The translations under genes were made by a program, and so were the position numbers. From assembly GCF_040545875.1 (NCBI RefSeq), contig NZ_JBEPMR010000001.1: a stretch of 64,000 nucleotides of DNA, one strand, 5' to 3'. Below are positions 24,933 through 34,626 of the stretch, in pieces (position 1 is the stretch's first letter; every line of letters starts with the position of its first letter). This DNA comes from Faecalicatena_A orotica (lineage in GTDB: Bacteria > Bacillota > Clostridia > Lachnospirales > Lachnospiraceae). Under the pieces are notes generated by a model, which saw nothing but the letters and a program-made list of their open reading frames with translations, had not been told where the DNA came from and did not search any database.

Positions 24933-26468
24933 TCATTTTCTCTCCACCTGATTAATTGTATACCACTTTTCACTCGGTTCAGAAAAGAATACAATGATGG
25001 ACTCTTCTGTCTCTGTAATGCTTCCCTCCTGCGGCCAGATATTCATCCTGCTTTTTAGTTCCAAGGCTGACTGAATGACAGATGGTTCCGGTGCTGTTAC
25101 GCGGTAGCCTTCTGTCTTCATAAAATTGCACATCCTTGCAATATTGCCGTCATCCCATGCAAATACAGAACTTCCAACGGTATCCGAAACAGGCAGGCCC
25201 ACTTCATCCATATCTTCCATTCCTAAAAAGACAACGGGTTTGCTGTGATAATCATATCCAAGTTTTTTGATATCATACATAACCTGATTTGCTACGGTTC
25301 TGTCATGTTCATATGCGACATTTGCAGAATAAAACAGCATATTCATATTCTTTGCATTTAAAAACAGCAGGTACGCCGCGGCTGCAATACCGGCCTTTTT
25401 TAAGTTTTCCCGCTTTATACATATAAGCATCATATATAATTCTGCTGCCCCTGCAAGGGACAGTCCCAGAAGTACACGGCCGTGGGTCTTATAAGTTCCT
25501 AATGCCAGAAACAATGCGAACGGGGCTGCTGTAAGGACAAAAGCATAGAATAGAACTCCTGCCTTTCTTGCAGTGCCCTTTTCTTTTACCAGTTGACATA
25601 TAACGAAGATAAGGAAGGCAAGTGTGACAATTCTGATCACTTCACCTCCATATATCGTTTCCCCGGCAACCGGCACTGCAAATGATACTCTTGCAATATT
25701 GGCAACAGCCATAAACAGAGCCTTTAATATCCCGCCTTCCTCAAACCAGCCGACATAGTTATCCGTCAGATAACTGGAGGTCCCGACAGCTTTCATTAAT
25801 ATGATATGTACACCATAGTAAATCCCTATCCCAAGAAGGCAGAGCAACGCCCAGGAGCAGATACGGTATACCAGATGGTCTTCCTTCTCCAGATATGCCT
25901 TGAAACAATATACGGCCACTGCCGTGATATAGACACAGATATATGCCTGATATACGGCAAACGCATAGACTAAAAACAAAAGCGCAGCCACCCACACCCT
26001 TTTTCCCCCGCCTTGCGCTGCCCGGACACTATATAGAAATGCAGCAGCCACACTCAGCATCCCCAGCGCGATCTGGAAGCTGAACATGGAAAACGAGAAC
26101 ATCTCCCCCAGTACAAACGGCAGTGAACACAAATATGCCTGAAAGAAAAACAACGGGACTTTCTTCACCTTGTCTCCAAACAGAGTATAGCTGAACAGAA
26201 CCCCCGCCGCATTCCATGACAGGATAGCCAGTATGTCCCACATAACCGGGGCATAACGCCCCTGGTCCATAGAAAGGAAATTAAAAATATCAATACCCCA
26301 CCGTCCCTGGACTAGCCACATGGCAAACGGCTTTTCAATCTGGATCCATGTTTCCTCATCAATCGAGATCCCCGGTTTAACCAGCATGTAACAAAAACAA
26401 AGCAGCGAAAACAGACATGCTGATAAAAATACTTTTTTATAATTTTTTATGTACTCTTTTATATTCAT
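24933..26468 (-). CDS. GtrII-like polytopic glucosyltransferase
   Basis: A 511-residue membrane protein with about ten to eleven hydrophobic segments and a ~100-residue extracytoplasmic C-terminus. Start set at the ATG at 26468 with GGAG seven bases upstream. The early exposed loop GISIDEETW...MWLVQGRWG resembles the acidic loop of GtrII-type O-antigen glucosyltransferases, which take a sugar from an undecaprenyl carrier and add it to a glycan outside the membrane. Such enzymes normally need a GtrA flippase and a GtrB synthase; none is next to it. It is monocistronic, divergent from the GT2 gene at 26614. Assignment is moderate. Confidence 0.7.
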   Translation of the reverse strand: MNIKEYIKNYKKVFLSACLFSLLCFCYMLVKPGISIDEETWIQIEKPFAMWLVQGRWGIDIFNFLSMDQGRYAPVMWDILAILSWNAAGVLFSYTLFGDKVKKVPLFFFQAYLCSLPFVLGEMFSFSMFSFQIALGMLSVAAAFLYSVRAAQGGGKRVWVAALLFLVYAFAVYQAYICVYITAVAVYCFKAYLEKEDHLVYRICSWALLCLLGIGIYYGVHIILMKAVGTSSYLTDNYVGWFEEGGILKALFMAVANIARVSFAVPVAGETIYGGEVIRIVTLAFLIFVICQLVKEKGTARKAGVLFYAFVLTAAPFALFLALGTYKTHGRVLLGLSLAGAAELYMMLICIKRENLKKAGIAAAAYLLFLNAKNMNMLFYSANVAYEHDRTVANQVMYDIKKLGYDYHSKPVVFLGMEDMDEVGLPVSDTVGSSVFAWDDGNIARMCNFMKTEGYRVTAPEPSVIQSALELKSRMNIWPQEGSITETEESIIVFFSEPSEKWYTINQVERK

Positions 26469-26502
26469 CTTTTTCTCCTGCGTTTCCTTAAGAACTTGGT
26501 GC

Positions 26503-26531
26503 ATTATACCATATTGGGCACCGCAATTCAA
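26503..26531 (-). promoter_or_regulatory. Sigma-A-type promoter for the GtrII-like gene
   Basis: Minus-strand TTGAAT (26526-26531), 17-bp spacer, TATAAT (26503-26508), 35 bp before the start codon at 26468. Confidence 0.75.
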
Positions 26532-26550
26532 GATAACCCCGAGTCTGTAA

Positions 26551-26579
26551 TTGCATACCACCCCGTTCTCTGATATAAT
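26551..26579 (+). promoter_or_regulatory. Sigma-A-type promoter for the plus-strand GT2 gene
   Basis: Plus-strand TTGCAT (26551-26556), 17-bp spacer, TATAAT (26574-26579), 35 bp before the ATG at 26614. The divergent minus promoter lies only 20 bp away. Confidence 0.75.
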
Positions 26580-26613
26580 AAGCAGATATTATAGAAACCG
26601 AGGATATACACTC

Positions 26614-27594
26614 ATGGAAGTTACTATCGTTATTCCGAATTATAATGGAAAGCATTTTATGAAGCCTTGTCTGGATTCTTTAGCCTGCCAGACATTCACT
26701 GATTTTAAGGTTTTGGTTGTTGATAACGCCTCTACTGACGGCAGTCATGACTATATGAAAGAACATTATCCGGATATAGAGGTCATAGCCCTGGACAAAA
26801 ATTACGGGTTCAGCAGGGCTGTCAATGAAGGAATCCGCCATGCGGACACCCCATATGTCATCCTGCTGAATAATGACACCACTGTCGATGCCCATTACGT
26901 AGGGGAATTGGTGAGGGCCATCCGGCGCTCACCCCGCATCTTTTCGGTCAGCAGTAAGATGGTACAGATGTACCACCCGGATCTGATCGACAGCGCCGGG
27001 GACCTGTATACCCTGATCGGCTGGGGAATCTGCCGGGGGAGCGGGCGCCCGGTCACAAACTACAAGGAACCGTCCGTAATCTTTACCGCCTGCGCCGGTG
27101 CTGCCATCTACAGGAGGTCCGTATTTGATAAGATCGGCTATTTTGACGAAAACCACTTCGCCTATCTGGAAGATATCGATATCGGCTACCGTGCCAGGAT
27201 TTACGGCTACCGTAATATTTATTCCCCGACAGCACTTGTTTATCATGTTGGAAGCGGGACAAGCGGCTCCAAGTATAATTCCTTCAAAGTAAAATTATCC
27301 GCCCGCAACAGTGTCTGGCTGAATTACAAAAATATGCCGTTTTTACAGCTGTTGCTTAACATTCTGCCTCTGGCGGCCGGTTATTGTATCAAATACCTCT
27401 TTTTCTTAAAGACAGGGTTTGGGAAAGATTACCGGGAAGGAATTTCAGAAGGTCTTCAGACATTAAAAAAGCAGAAAAAGGTTCCTTTCCGTTTTCTGCA
27501 TCTGCCGAACTACTTTATGATAGAACTGGAATTGATCATAAATACATTCTCCTATGCCAGAGACTGGTTTACGCGAAAGCTTTTCAGGAAATAA
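26614..27594 (+). CDS. Glycosyltransferase family 2
   Basis: A 326-residue GT2 enzyme. Start set at the ATG at 26614 (GAGG upstream), which begins directly with EVTIVIPNYNGKHFM. Other motifs are VVDNASTDGSHDYM (nucleotide binding), LLNNDTTVD (metal site) and YLEDIDIGYRARIYGY, with a hydrophobic stretch near residues 245-265. This pattern is common in rhamnosyl- and other cell-wall glycan transferases. It is one of only two plus-strand genes in the polysaccharide locus and stands alone between its own promoter and a strong terminator. Donor and acceptor are unknown. Confidence 0.9.
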   Translation: MEVTIVIPNYNGKHFMKPCLDSLACQTFTDFKVLVVDNASTDGSHDYMKEHYPDIEVIALDKNYGFSRAVNEGIRHADTPYVILLNNDTTVDAHYVGELVRAIRRSPRIFSVSSKMVQMYHPDLIDSAGDLYTLIGWGICRGSGRPVTNYKEPSVIFTACAGAAIYRRSVFDKIGYFDENHFAYLEDIDIGYRARIYGYRNIYSPTALVYHVGSGTSGSKYNSFKVKLSARNSVWLNYKNMPFLQLLLNILPLAAGYCIKYLFFLKTGFGKDYREGISEGLQTLKKQKKVPFRFLHLPNYFMIELELIINTFSYARDWFTRKLFRK

Positions 27595-27636
27595 GAAGGA
27601 CAGGATGACTCGCTATCGGAGTCATCCTGTCCTTCT
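27594..27636. terminator. Perfect bidirectional terminator between convergent glycosyltransferase genes
   Basis: A perfect 18-bp stem (27594-27611 with 27619-27636) and 7-nt loop GCTATCG. T-rich tails follow on both strands (TTTTC on plus; the AATAAG context gives CTTATTTCC on minus). It lies between the ends of two convergent genes, the left arm beginning at the stop codon of the plus-strand gene. Confidence 0.9.
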
Positions 27637-27644
27637 TTTCAATT

Positions 27645-30098
27645 CTACCGCATATGCACGTTAATGCTAAAATCGTTCTTATCCAATGTCAGGTTCGGAC
27701 TATAGTATGGATCTCCTTTTTCCAGAAAGTCGGCCCATCTTTTCGAAAACAGTTCGATCTCTGAGTTAAATCTCCTCACTTTTTCATCCGTATCCTCATA
27801 TCCTCTGGACTTGGATTCATAATGCTTTAATTCTGCATAAGGAGTATAGACGATCAGATATCCAGCCTTTCGTATCTTCAGGCAAAAATCAACGTCATTA
27901 AATGCTACAGCAAATTTCTCATCAAAACCGCCAACTTCTTCAAATACCTTCCGTTTCACCAACATACAGGCAGCTGTTACAGCGCTGTAATCCTGTGCAG
28001 TCACGATTCTTCTGAAATATCCCGGATCATCCTGATCATATCCGACAAATGCGTGACCGGCAATACCACCAAGCCCTACTATGACACCTGCATGCTGTAT
28101 GGTATTGTCCTCGTAGTACAGCCTTGCTCCCACTGCCCCGACATCCTCACGCATACAATATCCCATCATTTCTTCTATACAATCTTCCACCAGAATCTCC
28201 GTATCATTATTTAAGAAAAGGATATAGTCACCGTTTGCATGTTCTACGCCAAAGTTATTGATCAGCGGATAGTTAAAACCTTCTTTATCCCATTTAACGA
28301 CCTTTGCCTTCGGGTACTTACTTTCCAGTTTCTCGTAATATACAAATGTCTCTGGATCCGTGCTGTTGTTTTCAACAATAATGTACTCAATATTCGTATA
28401 TTTGTTTTTTTCTTCCAATGAACGAATACATTTGTCCAGATCCTCCGTATGATCTTTATTAGGTATCACTACGGAAACAAGGGGGGAGTCTTTCAAAATA
28501 TACCTGGTGCGGTACAGCCCGTCATATGGCGTCATCTTCACTTCTGTCTGTATTCCGGTTCTGTCATAATGAGCCTGAATCGCCTTCGCTCCGGCTCTGA
28601 ATGCATACTTCTTACTTTCCGGATTCTCGGCCGTTGAATTCTTATGCGCGCGCCAGTGATATAAGATCTTTGGTATATGCCGGATGTTGTCTGTCTGCTC
28701 TACACAACGTAATACAAAATCATAATCCTGTGCCCCGTCAAACTCATGATTCAGCATACCTGCCTTCTCATATATCTCCCGTTTTACTATAAACAGATGG
28801 CAAATATAATTTGCACTCCTAAGCATGTCGATATTGAAGTCTGTCTTAAAATGTGGCATGAAATGTTCTTTTCCCTTCATGTCCACTTTGTCTTCGTCTG
28901 TATATAGAATTTCTATATTTTGATCCTTATTCAATTCAGATACACATTCATACAGTGCATTTGGGGCCAGCAGGTCATCATGATCCGCAAATGCAATATA
29001 GTCACCTGTGGAAATCTCCAGTGCTGCATTTGTATTATCTGAAATATGAAGGGATTTGTTATGATAAACCACCTTAATTCGCTTATCCTCTTTTTCATAA
29101 GTCTTCAGTAAATTCTTAATTGGTGAATCACTCCCGCTGCCGTCTGAAAGACATAATTCCCAATTGGAATATGTCTGCTCTTTTACAGATTCTATCATCT
29201 CTTTGAGATAGTTTTCAGGTGTCTTGTATAATGGGACAACAATAGAAATCTTTGGCATATAGGAGAATTTTTTTCTCCTCTGCTCTGCTAGAGCCGCTTT
29301 TGAAGGAGTCTGTGCCTTATACCATTCTCTGTAACTGATATTATCACGCTTTGTAATCTTCCCAAGAATCTTCTTAATTGTAGACCCTGCCCCATATTGA
29401 TGGTAATAGCCTTTTGCCTTTTCAAATCCCTTCTTAAGCCCGGCCCCCTTTTTCTCTAAGGCTGACATACGCAGTGGCATAACATAATCTGTCTTCTTTG
29501 AGTCTGACTGAAGATGTACTCTTACTTTCTTGGGCACTTCACCTTTATAAGATGCAGTAAATCCTACGACATCTTCCTCTTCAACTTCTGGATAGAGCCG
29601 AAGTACATCACTGCGTCTTTTAGAAACCATTGTAACTGGATATTGCTTCCCATCCATGTCATAAAAACCAATCTTTACATGATCCGTGTCAATGTACCAG
29701 CCAGAAATGCTAAACCCACTTTCTGTAACGATTCCTTTGTCAATGTACTTCGGGAGCTTTCCTTCAATCCTCTTCAGCCGATCAATTGTGAGCATACAGG
29801 AAACATCTCTTTTGGTGCCATAGTCATTAATAACCCGCAATTTTTTCGCTGCTTTCCAGTCCTTTGGAAGATCCACCCAAAGATAATACTGCTTCGTTAT
29901 GAGCTTTCCATCTTTGCTGCGCAGTTCGCTCATAAACATATCCCTTTCTTCTATATCAACCCGCAGCCTTTTTTTATCCAACAGTACATATAATTTATTA
30001 TCATTCTTCAGATTATTCCAGAACCACCCCATAATCAGTAGTTTATTTTTATGTTTCGCATGAAATCTACATGCAGTGACTGCAAATCTGTTCTTCAT
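27645..30098 (-). CDS. Two-domain glycosyltransferase (tandem GT2)
   Basis: An 817-residue protein with two GT2 catalytic domains. The first starts near residue 280 (KISIVVPLYKTPENYL, then FADHDDLL), the second near 536 (PLVSVVIPNKDHTEDLD, then LFLNNDTEIL and FAVAFNDVDFCLKIRKAGY). The ~275-residue N-terminal part contains a repeated beta-rich accessory region (SGWYIDTDHVKIGFYD, VRVHLQSDSKK) seen in some wall-glycan polymerases. Two active sites in one chain suggest that it adds an alternating pair of sugars or builds a repeating unit. It is the last gene of a minus-strand unit that includes the ABC exporter. Confidence 0.92.
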   Translation of the reverse strand: MKNRFAVTACRFHAKHKNKLLIMGWFWNNLKNDNKLYVLLDKKRLRVDIEERDMFMSELRSKDGKLITKQYYLWVDLPKDWKAAKKLRVINDYGTKRDVSCMLTIDRLKRIEGKLPKYIDKGIVTESGFSISGWYIDTDHVKIGFYDMDGKQYPVTMVSKRRSDVLRLYPEVEEEDVVGFTASYKGEVPKKVRVHLQSDSKKTDYVMPLRMSALEKKGAGLKKGFEKAKGYYHQYGAGSTIKKILGKITKRDNISYREWYKAQTPSKAALAEQRRKKFSYMPKISIVVPLYKTPENYLKEMIESVKEQTYSNWELCLSDGSGSDSPIKNLLKTYEKEDKRIKVVYHNKSLHISDNTNAALEISTGDYIAFADHDDLLAPNALYECVSELNKDQNIEILYTDEDKVDMKGKEHFMPHFKTDFNIDMLRSANYICHLFIVKREIYEKAGMLNHEFDGAQDYDFVLRCVEQTDNIRHIPKILYHWRAHKNSTAENPESKKYAFRAGAKAIQAHYDRTGIQTEVKMTPYDGLYRTRYILKDSPLVSVVIPNKDHTEDLDKCIRSLEEKNKYTNIEYIIVENNSTDPETFVYYEKLESKYPKAKVVKWDKEGFNYPLINNFGVEHANGDYILFLNNDTEILVEDCIEEMMGYCMREDVGAVGARLYYEDNTIQHAGVIVGLGGIAGHAFVGYDQDDPGYFRRIVTAQDYSAVTAACMLVKRKVFEEVGGFDEKFAVAFNDVDFCLKIRKAGYLIVYTPYAELKHYESKSRGYEDTDEKVRRFNSEIELFSKRWADFLEKGDPYYSPNLTLDKNDFSINVHMR

Positions 30099-30107
30099 TT
30101 TTACTCC

Positions 30108-30710
30108 TTACTTAAATAATTTATACAGTACCTTTATAAATCCAGTGACAAATGCTACAAATCCCAACAATACAATAAATGTCTCCAGATCAAATCTATG
30201 ACTTAACGTTCTAGCCACCAAAGTCCCCTGACTCTTTTGATCCTTTATGAACAAAGTATCCTGCCTGTTTTCTGCCGGGTCCACATAAAAACTAATTCCA
30301 TTGTTTTCATCGGTACCGGTTGCTTTCAGAATAATCGTATATTCTCTTCCCTTTGTACCGCTTATACGTTGAAATTTATACTTATTGAACTTATTGTTTT
30401 TTATTTCCGTTCCCTGTATTGTACCACCTATAATCTCATTCGTCCCATTATCCTGCACAGCATATTCCAAAGCAACATTTTCCGCGCTGCCAACGATGGT
30501 CGATTTCAGATTGATACCATCCAGTATTTCTTCTTCACACACAAATGTCTGGGTGATGAGATCTCCCTCCAGCAGTACCCCTGTACTTACATAATCCTCA
30601 GATGGAGTATCCGTGTCATACAAATACCTGTTCTTATCAATATGTGCGTATAAAAAAACCACTATTGTAATTACGACAAATAAAACGGCCATTTTTATCT
30701 TTTTCTTCAT
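30108..30710 (-). CDS. Membrane protein with extracytoplasmic domain, unknown function
   Basis: A 200-residue protein with a membrane helix at each end (about residues 5-22 and 172-194) and a ~145-residue extracytoplasmic domain between them. The domain has predicted beta strands (GVLLEGDLITQTFVCEEEI, VALEYAVQDNGTNEIIGGT, YTIILKATGTDENNGISFYV) and resembles a small carbohydrate-binding-like sandwich, but I do not recognise the family. It lies between the exporter ATPase gene and the tandem GT2 gene, 9 and 17 bp from its neighbours, so a role in assembly or export of the glycan is likely by context only. Confidence 0.75.
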   Translation of the reverse strand: MKKKIKMAVLFVVITIVVFLYAHIDKNRYLYDTDTPSEDYVSTGVLLEGDLITQTFVCEEEILDGINLKSTIVGSAENVALEYAVQDNGTNEIIGGTIQGTEIKNNKFNKYKFQRISGTKGREYTIILKATGTDENNGISFYVDPAENRQDTLFIKDQKSQGTLVARTLSHRFDLETFIVLLGFVAFVTGFIKVLYKLFK

Positions 30711-30727
30711 TTTACGTGTTCCTTTAC

Positions 30728-31462
30728 TTATGATTCCGCATAAATTTTACAGATTTCCTCAGCATCCCCAAACATTTTCAAATGACCTTTTTCAAGCCAT
30801 ACTATCCTGTTGCATATACTCAGCACCTGTTCCAGACTATGAGATACAAATAAAATCGTAGTGCCGTGATCCCGCATCTTTTGAATGCGGTCCGCACATT
30901 TTTCCTGAAAACGGAAATCACCAACTGATAATACCTCATCCACAATCAGGATATCCGGTGTCCCGATGGTTGCTATTGCAAATGCAAGCCTGGATACCAT
31001 ACCAGATGAGAAATTCTTAACGGGAACATCCATAAATTCAGCAAGCTCAGAAAATGCTACAATATCACCATACTGCTCTTCCATCTGAGAACGTCTGTAT
31101 CCAAGAAGCGCACCATTCAGGAATACATTTTCTCTCGCTGTTAAATCCATATCAAATCCGGCACCAAGTTCAATCAATGGAGCAATATTCCCATTCACTG
31201 ACACTTTCCCCTCCGTAGGCTTGAGAACACCGGCGATTGTCTTGAGCATTGTACTCTTCCCACTACCATTCAAACCAATCAGGCCGAGAGACTCTCCTTT
31301 CTTTACTTCAAAAGAAACGTCCTTCAGAGCCCAGAACTCATCGTAACTAACCTGTCTTTTAATACTCTTAATCACATATTCTTTGAAACTGTCAAATTTT
31401 TCTGAAGACAGATTGAATTTCATAGATACATGTTCGGCTTTTACAATTGTATCATTTTCCAT
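30728..31462 (-). CDS. ABC transporter ATP-binding protein for polysaccharide/teichoic acid export (Wzt/TagH type)
   Basis: A 244-residue ATPase that drives export of an undecaprenyl-linked polysaccharide. Walker A GLNGSGKST, the signature NFSSGMVSRLAFA, Walker B ILIVDEVLSVGD and the switch SHS are intact. The N-terminal KFDSFKEYVIKSIKRQVSY insert before Walker A is typical of Wzt/TagH-type exporters. It ends soon after the nucleotide-binding domain, so the C-terminal glycan-recognition domain of long Wzt proteins is absent. It follows the permease gene by 10 bp. Confidence 0.95.
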   Translation of the reverse strand: MENDTIVKAEHVSMKFNLSSEKFDSFKEYVIKSIKRQVSYDEFWALKDVSFEVKKGESLGLIGLNGSGKSTMLKTIAGVLKPTEGKVSVNGNIAPLIELGAGFDMDLTARENVFLNGALLGYRRSQMEEQYGDIVAFSELAEFMDVPVKNFSSGMVSRLAFAIATIGTPDILIVDEVLSVGDFRFQEKCADRIQKMRDHGTTILFVSHSLEQVLSICNRIVWLEKGHLKMFGDAEEICKIYAES

Positions 31463-31472
31463 ATCACAGCTC

Positions 31473-32249
31473 CTATAAATTTAAAATAAACTCATCCTGA
31501 TTCTTATAAAACACATAAACGCCCAGTAAAAGCGCTGCTGCTACTTCTGCCAGTCCAATCAAAAATGATGACAGAGACGGCAGTGTATTTCCCATCATAA
31601 GATCACGGAACATAATCAGATAGTTGGTCAGCGGATTGATCATTACAATGATTTTGATTTTCTCCGGCAAGATGGACATCGGATAGATGACAGGTGTCAG
31701 GTACATTAGGCCAGTTGTAAATACAGAATACAGATGTATAATGTCCCTGAACTTAACAGTTAACGCCGCCAGTATCAGTCCAACCCCCAGTGAAAAACCT
31801 ACCACCATCATAAGAGGTATGACAGATAAAAATGCAGTATAATGCAGTTCTGCACGTGTTGCCACCATAACAAGTAAAAGAGCCGTGAACGATGCCAACA
31901 GATTTATAAAACTAGATACAACTCTTGATAATACAAACAAATATTTCGGGACATACACTTTCTTAATCAGCGATGCACTGCTGATGATTGATGACATCGA
32001 ACTGGTTGTCGAATCATTAAAGAAGTTAAAAATAACCTGTCCGCTCAATACATACAATGGAAAATTTTCCACATCAAACTTAAAAATATTCGAAAAAACG
32101 ATAGACAGAATGATCATCATACACAGTGGATTCAATAAAGTCCACAATACCCCAAGTACGGACCGCCTGTACTTTATCTTTATATCTCTCGCCACCAGCT
32201 CTGACAGCAATGGCTGAAATTTCAAAAAATTCTTAATATAACCTGACAC
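31473..32249 (-). CDS. ABC transporter permease for polysaccharide/teichoic acid export (Wzm/TagG type)
   Basis: A 258-residue ABC-2 type permease. Start set at a GTG at 32249, with GGGAGG six bases upstream; the longer open frame upstream adds a Cys/Tyr-rich stretch without a ribosome-binding site. The conserved Wzm start LSELVARDIKIKYRRSVLGV-LWTLLNPL is present, followed by six hydrophobic segments and ending FYKNQDEFILNL. Together with the adjacent ATPase it forms the exporter of this locus. Confidence 0.94.
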   Translation of the reverse strand: MSGYIKNFLKFQPLLSELVARDIKIKYRRSVLGVLWTLLNPLCMMIILSIVFSNIFKFDVENFPLYVLSGQVIFNFFNDSTTSSMSSIISSASLIKKVYVPKYLFVLSRVVSSFINLLASFTALLLVMVATRAELHYTAFLSVIPLMMVVGFSLGVGLILAALTVKFRDIIHLYSVFTTGLMYLTPVIYPMSILPEKIKIIVMINPLTNYLIMFRDLMMGNTLPSLSSFLIGLAEVAAALLLGVYVFYKNQDEFILNL

Positions 32250-32341
32250 AATAATCCTCCCTGCCCATCGACAAAATATCCTGATATAGTATAGCATTGC
32301 AGTTTGAAAATAGCAAGGATAAAGCAATATCCAAAGCGATA

Positions 32342-34264
32342 CTACCTATACCATATATAGTACGGCCCCTCTTCTATTTCCGAGTACAATACATACCCCA
32401 TGTCCTCCAGCCATTCTGTACACGCCTCATTCTGGCTGACAATGCAGTTCACACCAGCTGCATCCGCCTGCTCCTTAAACGCTTCACTGCTCTCCTCGTT
32501 TGGATCCGACGAAAACTGCATATATTTCTCCTGCTCAAATGATGCTGCCGGAGAACCGTTATTAACCGGAAAACGTTCTACCGCAGAAACCGAAACAATA
32601 TCCGGGGCATAGGTCCTGATCATAACTGAAAGACCATGCATGGCCCCATTCGGGTATACCCAGTTTGGCGTTACCACATACAACTTCTCTCCTGACTCCT
32701 TTGTCAGTTTTTCCAGTTCTTCTCCCAATTTTATTGTAGATTCAGGCATAAAATATTTATTACCCAATATTACTTTAATGCTATTTTTCACATCGGTTTC
32801 CGCTACCGGATCTCCGGGCACAAGTGTATCTCCGGTTTTATTAAACCCGTAAGGAATTCCTGCCATAAGAATCATTCCAATAACAAGATATCCAGCCTTA
32901 ATGAATCTTTCTTTTGCCTTCAGCTTTAAAAAAACCACACACAAATATATGGAGCTCAGAATGATAAGCGTATATATCCACGTTGTCCATGCCCGCCCGG
33001 AAACAAAGCGATATACAGATGCCTGTTCAAAAATATCATTCACTTGCGGGATTATCATGCATGCCGCAATCAGTATCATAACCCCGTTTATTTTGTTTAT
33101 CACCCGTTCTTTTAACAGGAAACTGCCGAGGAAGATAACCAGACTGACAACCACCACAGGGGAATGCAGGCTTTGCCGAACATCTGCATATAGTGTCTCC
33201 TGACATCCTGCCGAGCCCGGCAGAATAAAGCCAGCCACACAATAAAGCAGCAGTACAGCCACTGAAAAAACTTTTTCTTTTTTTCCATAGTTCATCAAAA
33301 GGCTGACAATAAAATAAGAACTCACAGTAACAATAAGAACCGGCAAAACAATCGTAGTTTTTGAAATCATGACAAGAGAGATTGCCGCAACACTTAGGAT
33401 CATCTTTAAATTGATCCGGGAAACTTCTGTAAAATAGAACAGCAATAGGATAATTCCAAGCATTTTTGGCATAGTTACGCCTAAAAACATACCTGTATTG
33501 AAGTGGAAGGTATCACGGAGCGGCAGTATATTGTATGAAAACAGAAAAATATAGTACATTCCAAATAACAGTGTAATCAATACTGGAAATTGAATAAGTG
33601 AGGATTTTATCTTCACGTTTAATTTCTTTAATATATTTTCCGCGAAGCCTTTTACAACATTTAGAAATAGGAAGTAATAAAAGACTGACTGGAATAGCCT
33701 TAAAAAAAGTGCAGGATTTACTCCCAGCAGCTTCACATAAACGGATGCCTCCAATTCCCATGTATTTAGAAGGTAAGAATCAAAACCGCTTTTTCCTACC
33801 CCTACCGCATAATTCGTTGCATAACCAGTTGTTGTATATGGAAGAGTGGCTACTTTAGTAATATAATAACCATCATCCAAATGATTTCCAAGCCAGAACC
33901 CTCTAAAATAAAAAAACAGCATTACTGTAAAAGCTGCCAGTATCACATAGAGAATCCAATTTTCTCTTATATAAAGCCCTAATTTAACGCGAAATAATTC
34001 TGCATCCTTTTTTTTACGGACGTATATAATATATCCGCACAATACAACCCATATTACAGCCATACAGCCTGCAAATACAATCCAGGGAAGGTTTAAAAAC
34101 TGTACAATAAGCCCACAGACAGCAACAGGAAAGCTATAAACCAGATATCCGGTTGTCAGGAAATGTGACTCACTTTTCTTCTCTCCTGCAGCTGCTTTTC
34201 CCAATAGTACTAAAAATACAGTGAATAACATCCAAAATATAAAACAAACGATATATTCTTTCAT
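32342..34264 (-). CDS. Large polytopic membrane protein, probable GT-C type glycosyltransferase
   Basis: A 640-residue protein with about thirteen to fourteen hydrophobic segments and a soluble C-terminal domain of ~150 residues (VAETDVKNSIKVILGNKY onward, ending EGPYYIWYR). An extracytoplasmic loop after the fourth segment contains GNHLDDGYYITKVATLPY, with adjacent Asp residues of the kind used by GT-C enzymes. I do not place it in a named family with certainty. It precedes a DUF2304 protein and a polyprenyl-phosphate-type GT2, and those three gene types together suggest a system that decorates the glycan with single sugars on the outer face. Confidence 0.7.
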   Translation of the reverse strand: MKEYIVCFIFWMLFTVFLVLLGKAAAGEKKSESHFLTTGYLVYSFPVAVCGLIVQFLNLPWIVFAGCMAVIWVVLCGYIIYVRKKKDAELFRVKLGLYIRENWILYVILAAFTVMLFFYFRGFWLGNHLDDGYYITKVATLPYTTTGYATNYAVGVGKSGFDSYLLNTWELEASVYVKLLGVNPALFLRLFQSVFYYFLFLNVVKGFAENILKKLNVKIKSSLIQFPVLITLLFGMYYIFLFSYNILPLRDTFHFNTGMFLGVTMPKMLGIILLLFYFTEVSRINLKMILSVAAISLVMISKTTIVLPVLIVTVSSYFIVSLLMNYGKKEKVFSVAVLLLYCVAGFILPGSAGCQETLYADVRQSLHSPVVVVSLVIFLGSFLLKERVINKINGVMILIAACMIIPQVNDIFEQASVYRFVSGRAWTTWIYTLIILSSIYLCVVFLKLKAKERFIKAGYLVIGMILMAGIPYGFNKTGDTLVPGDPVAETDVKNSIKVILGNKYFMPESTIKLGEELEKLTKESGEKLYVVTPNWVYPNGAMHGLSVMIRTYAPDIVSVSAVERFPVNNGSPAASFEQEKYMQFSSDPNEESSEAFKEQADAAGVNCIVSQNEACTEWLEDMGYVLYSEIEEGPYYIWYR

Positions 34265-34272
34265 GGCATTTT

Positions 34273-34623
34273 CTATTCCTTCTCCGCATCCTTATCAATC
34301 TTACGGTCTATTGCAATCTGCTGTGCAAGCGCATCCACTTTGTTCTCTAATTGTGATATCTGTATTGTCATGAAAAACATCTTGACAATCAGCACAAAAA
34401 TAATCACAAGAAATACCATGCTGATTGGAGACTGGAATCCGATCAGGCCGGATATTCTGTAAAAGACCTTAGGAAATATCCCCATCAAAACAAGAAGCGT
34501 TGAGAAGGCTATCCAAAATATGGTATACTCAATTTTAAGTTTCGACTGACGAATTCTTTTCAGCATAAAAACGAGCATCAATATTGCACTGATAATCAAT
34601 AGTATTCTAATTAAAAAAGTCAT
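34273..34623 (-). CDS. DUF2304 family small membrane protein
   Basis: A 116-residue protein with three hydrophobic segments (about 3-22, 35-52 and 65-92) and a short charged coiled-coil tail (ISQLENKVDALAQQIAID). The pattern IEYTIFWIAFSTLLVLMGIFP matches DUF2304 proteins, which are commonly found next to dolichol-phosphate-mannose-synthase-like GT2 genes, as here. Its function is undetermined; a partner or flippase role for a lipid-linked sugar is an inference from context. It is 3 bp from the GT2 gene. Confidence 0.85.
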   Translation of the reverse strand: MTFLIRILLIISAILMLVFMLKRIRQSKLKIEYTIFWIAFSTLLVLMGIFPKVFYRISGLIGFQSPISMVFLVIIFVLIVKMFFMTIQISQLENKVDALAQQIAIDRKIDKDAEKE

Positions 34624-34626
34624 AAT

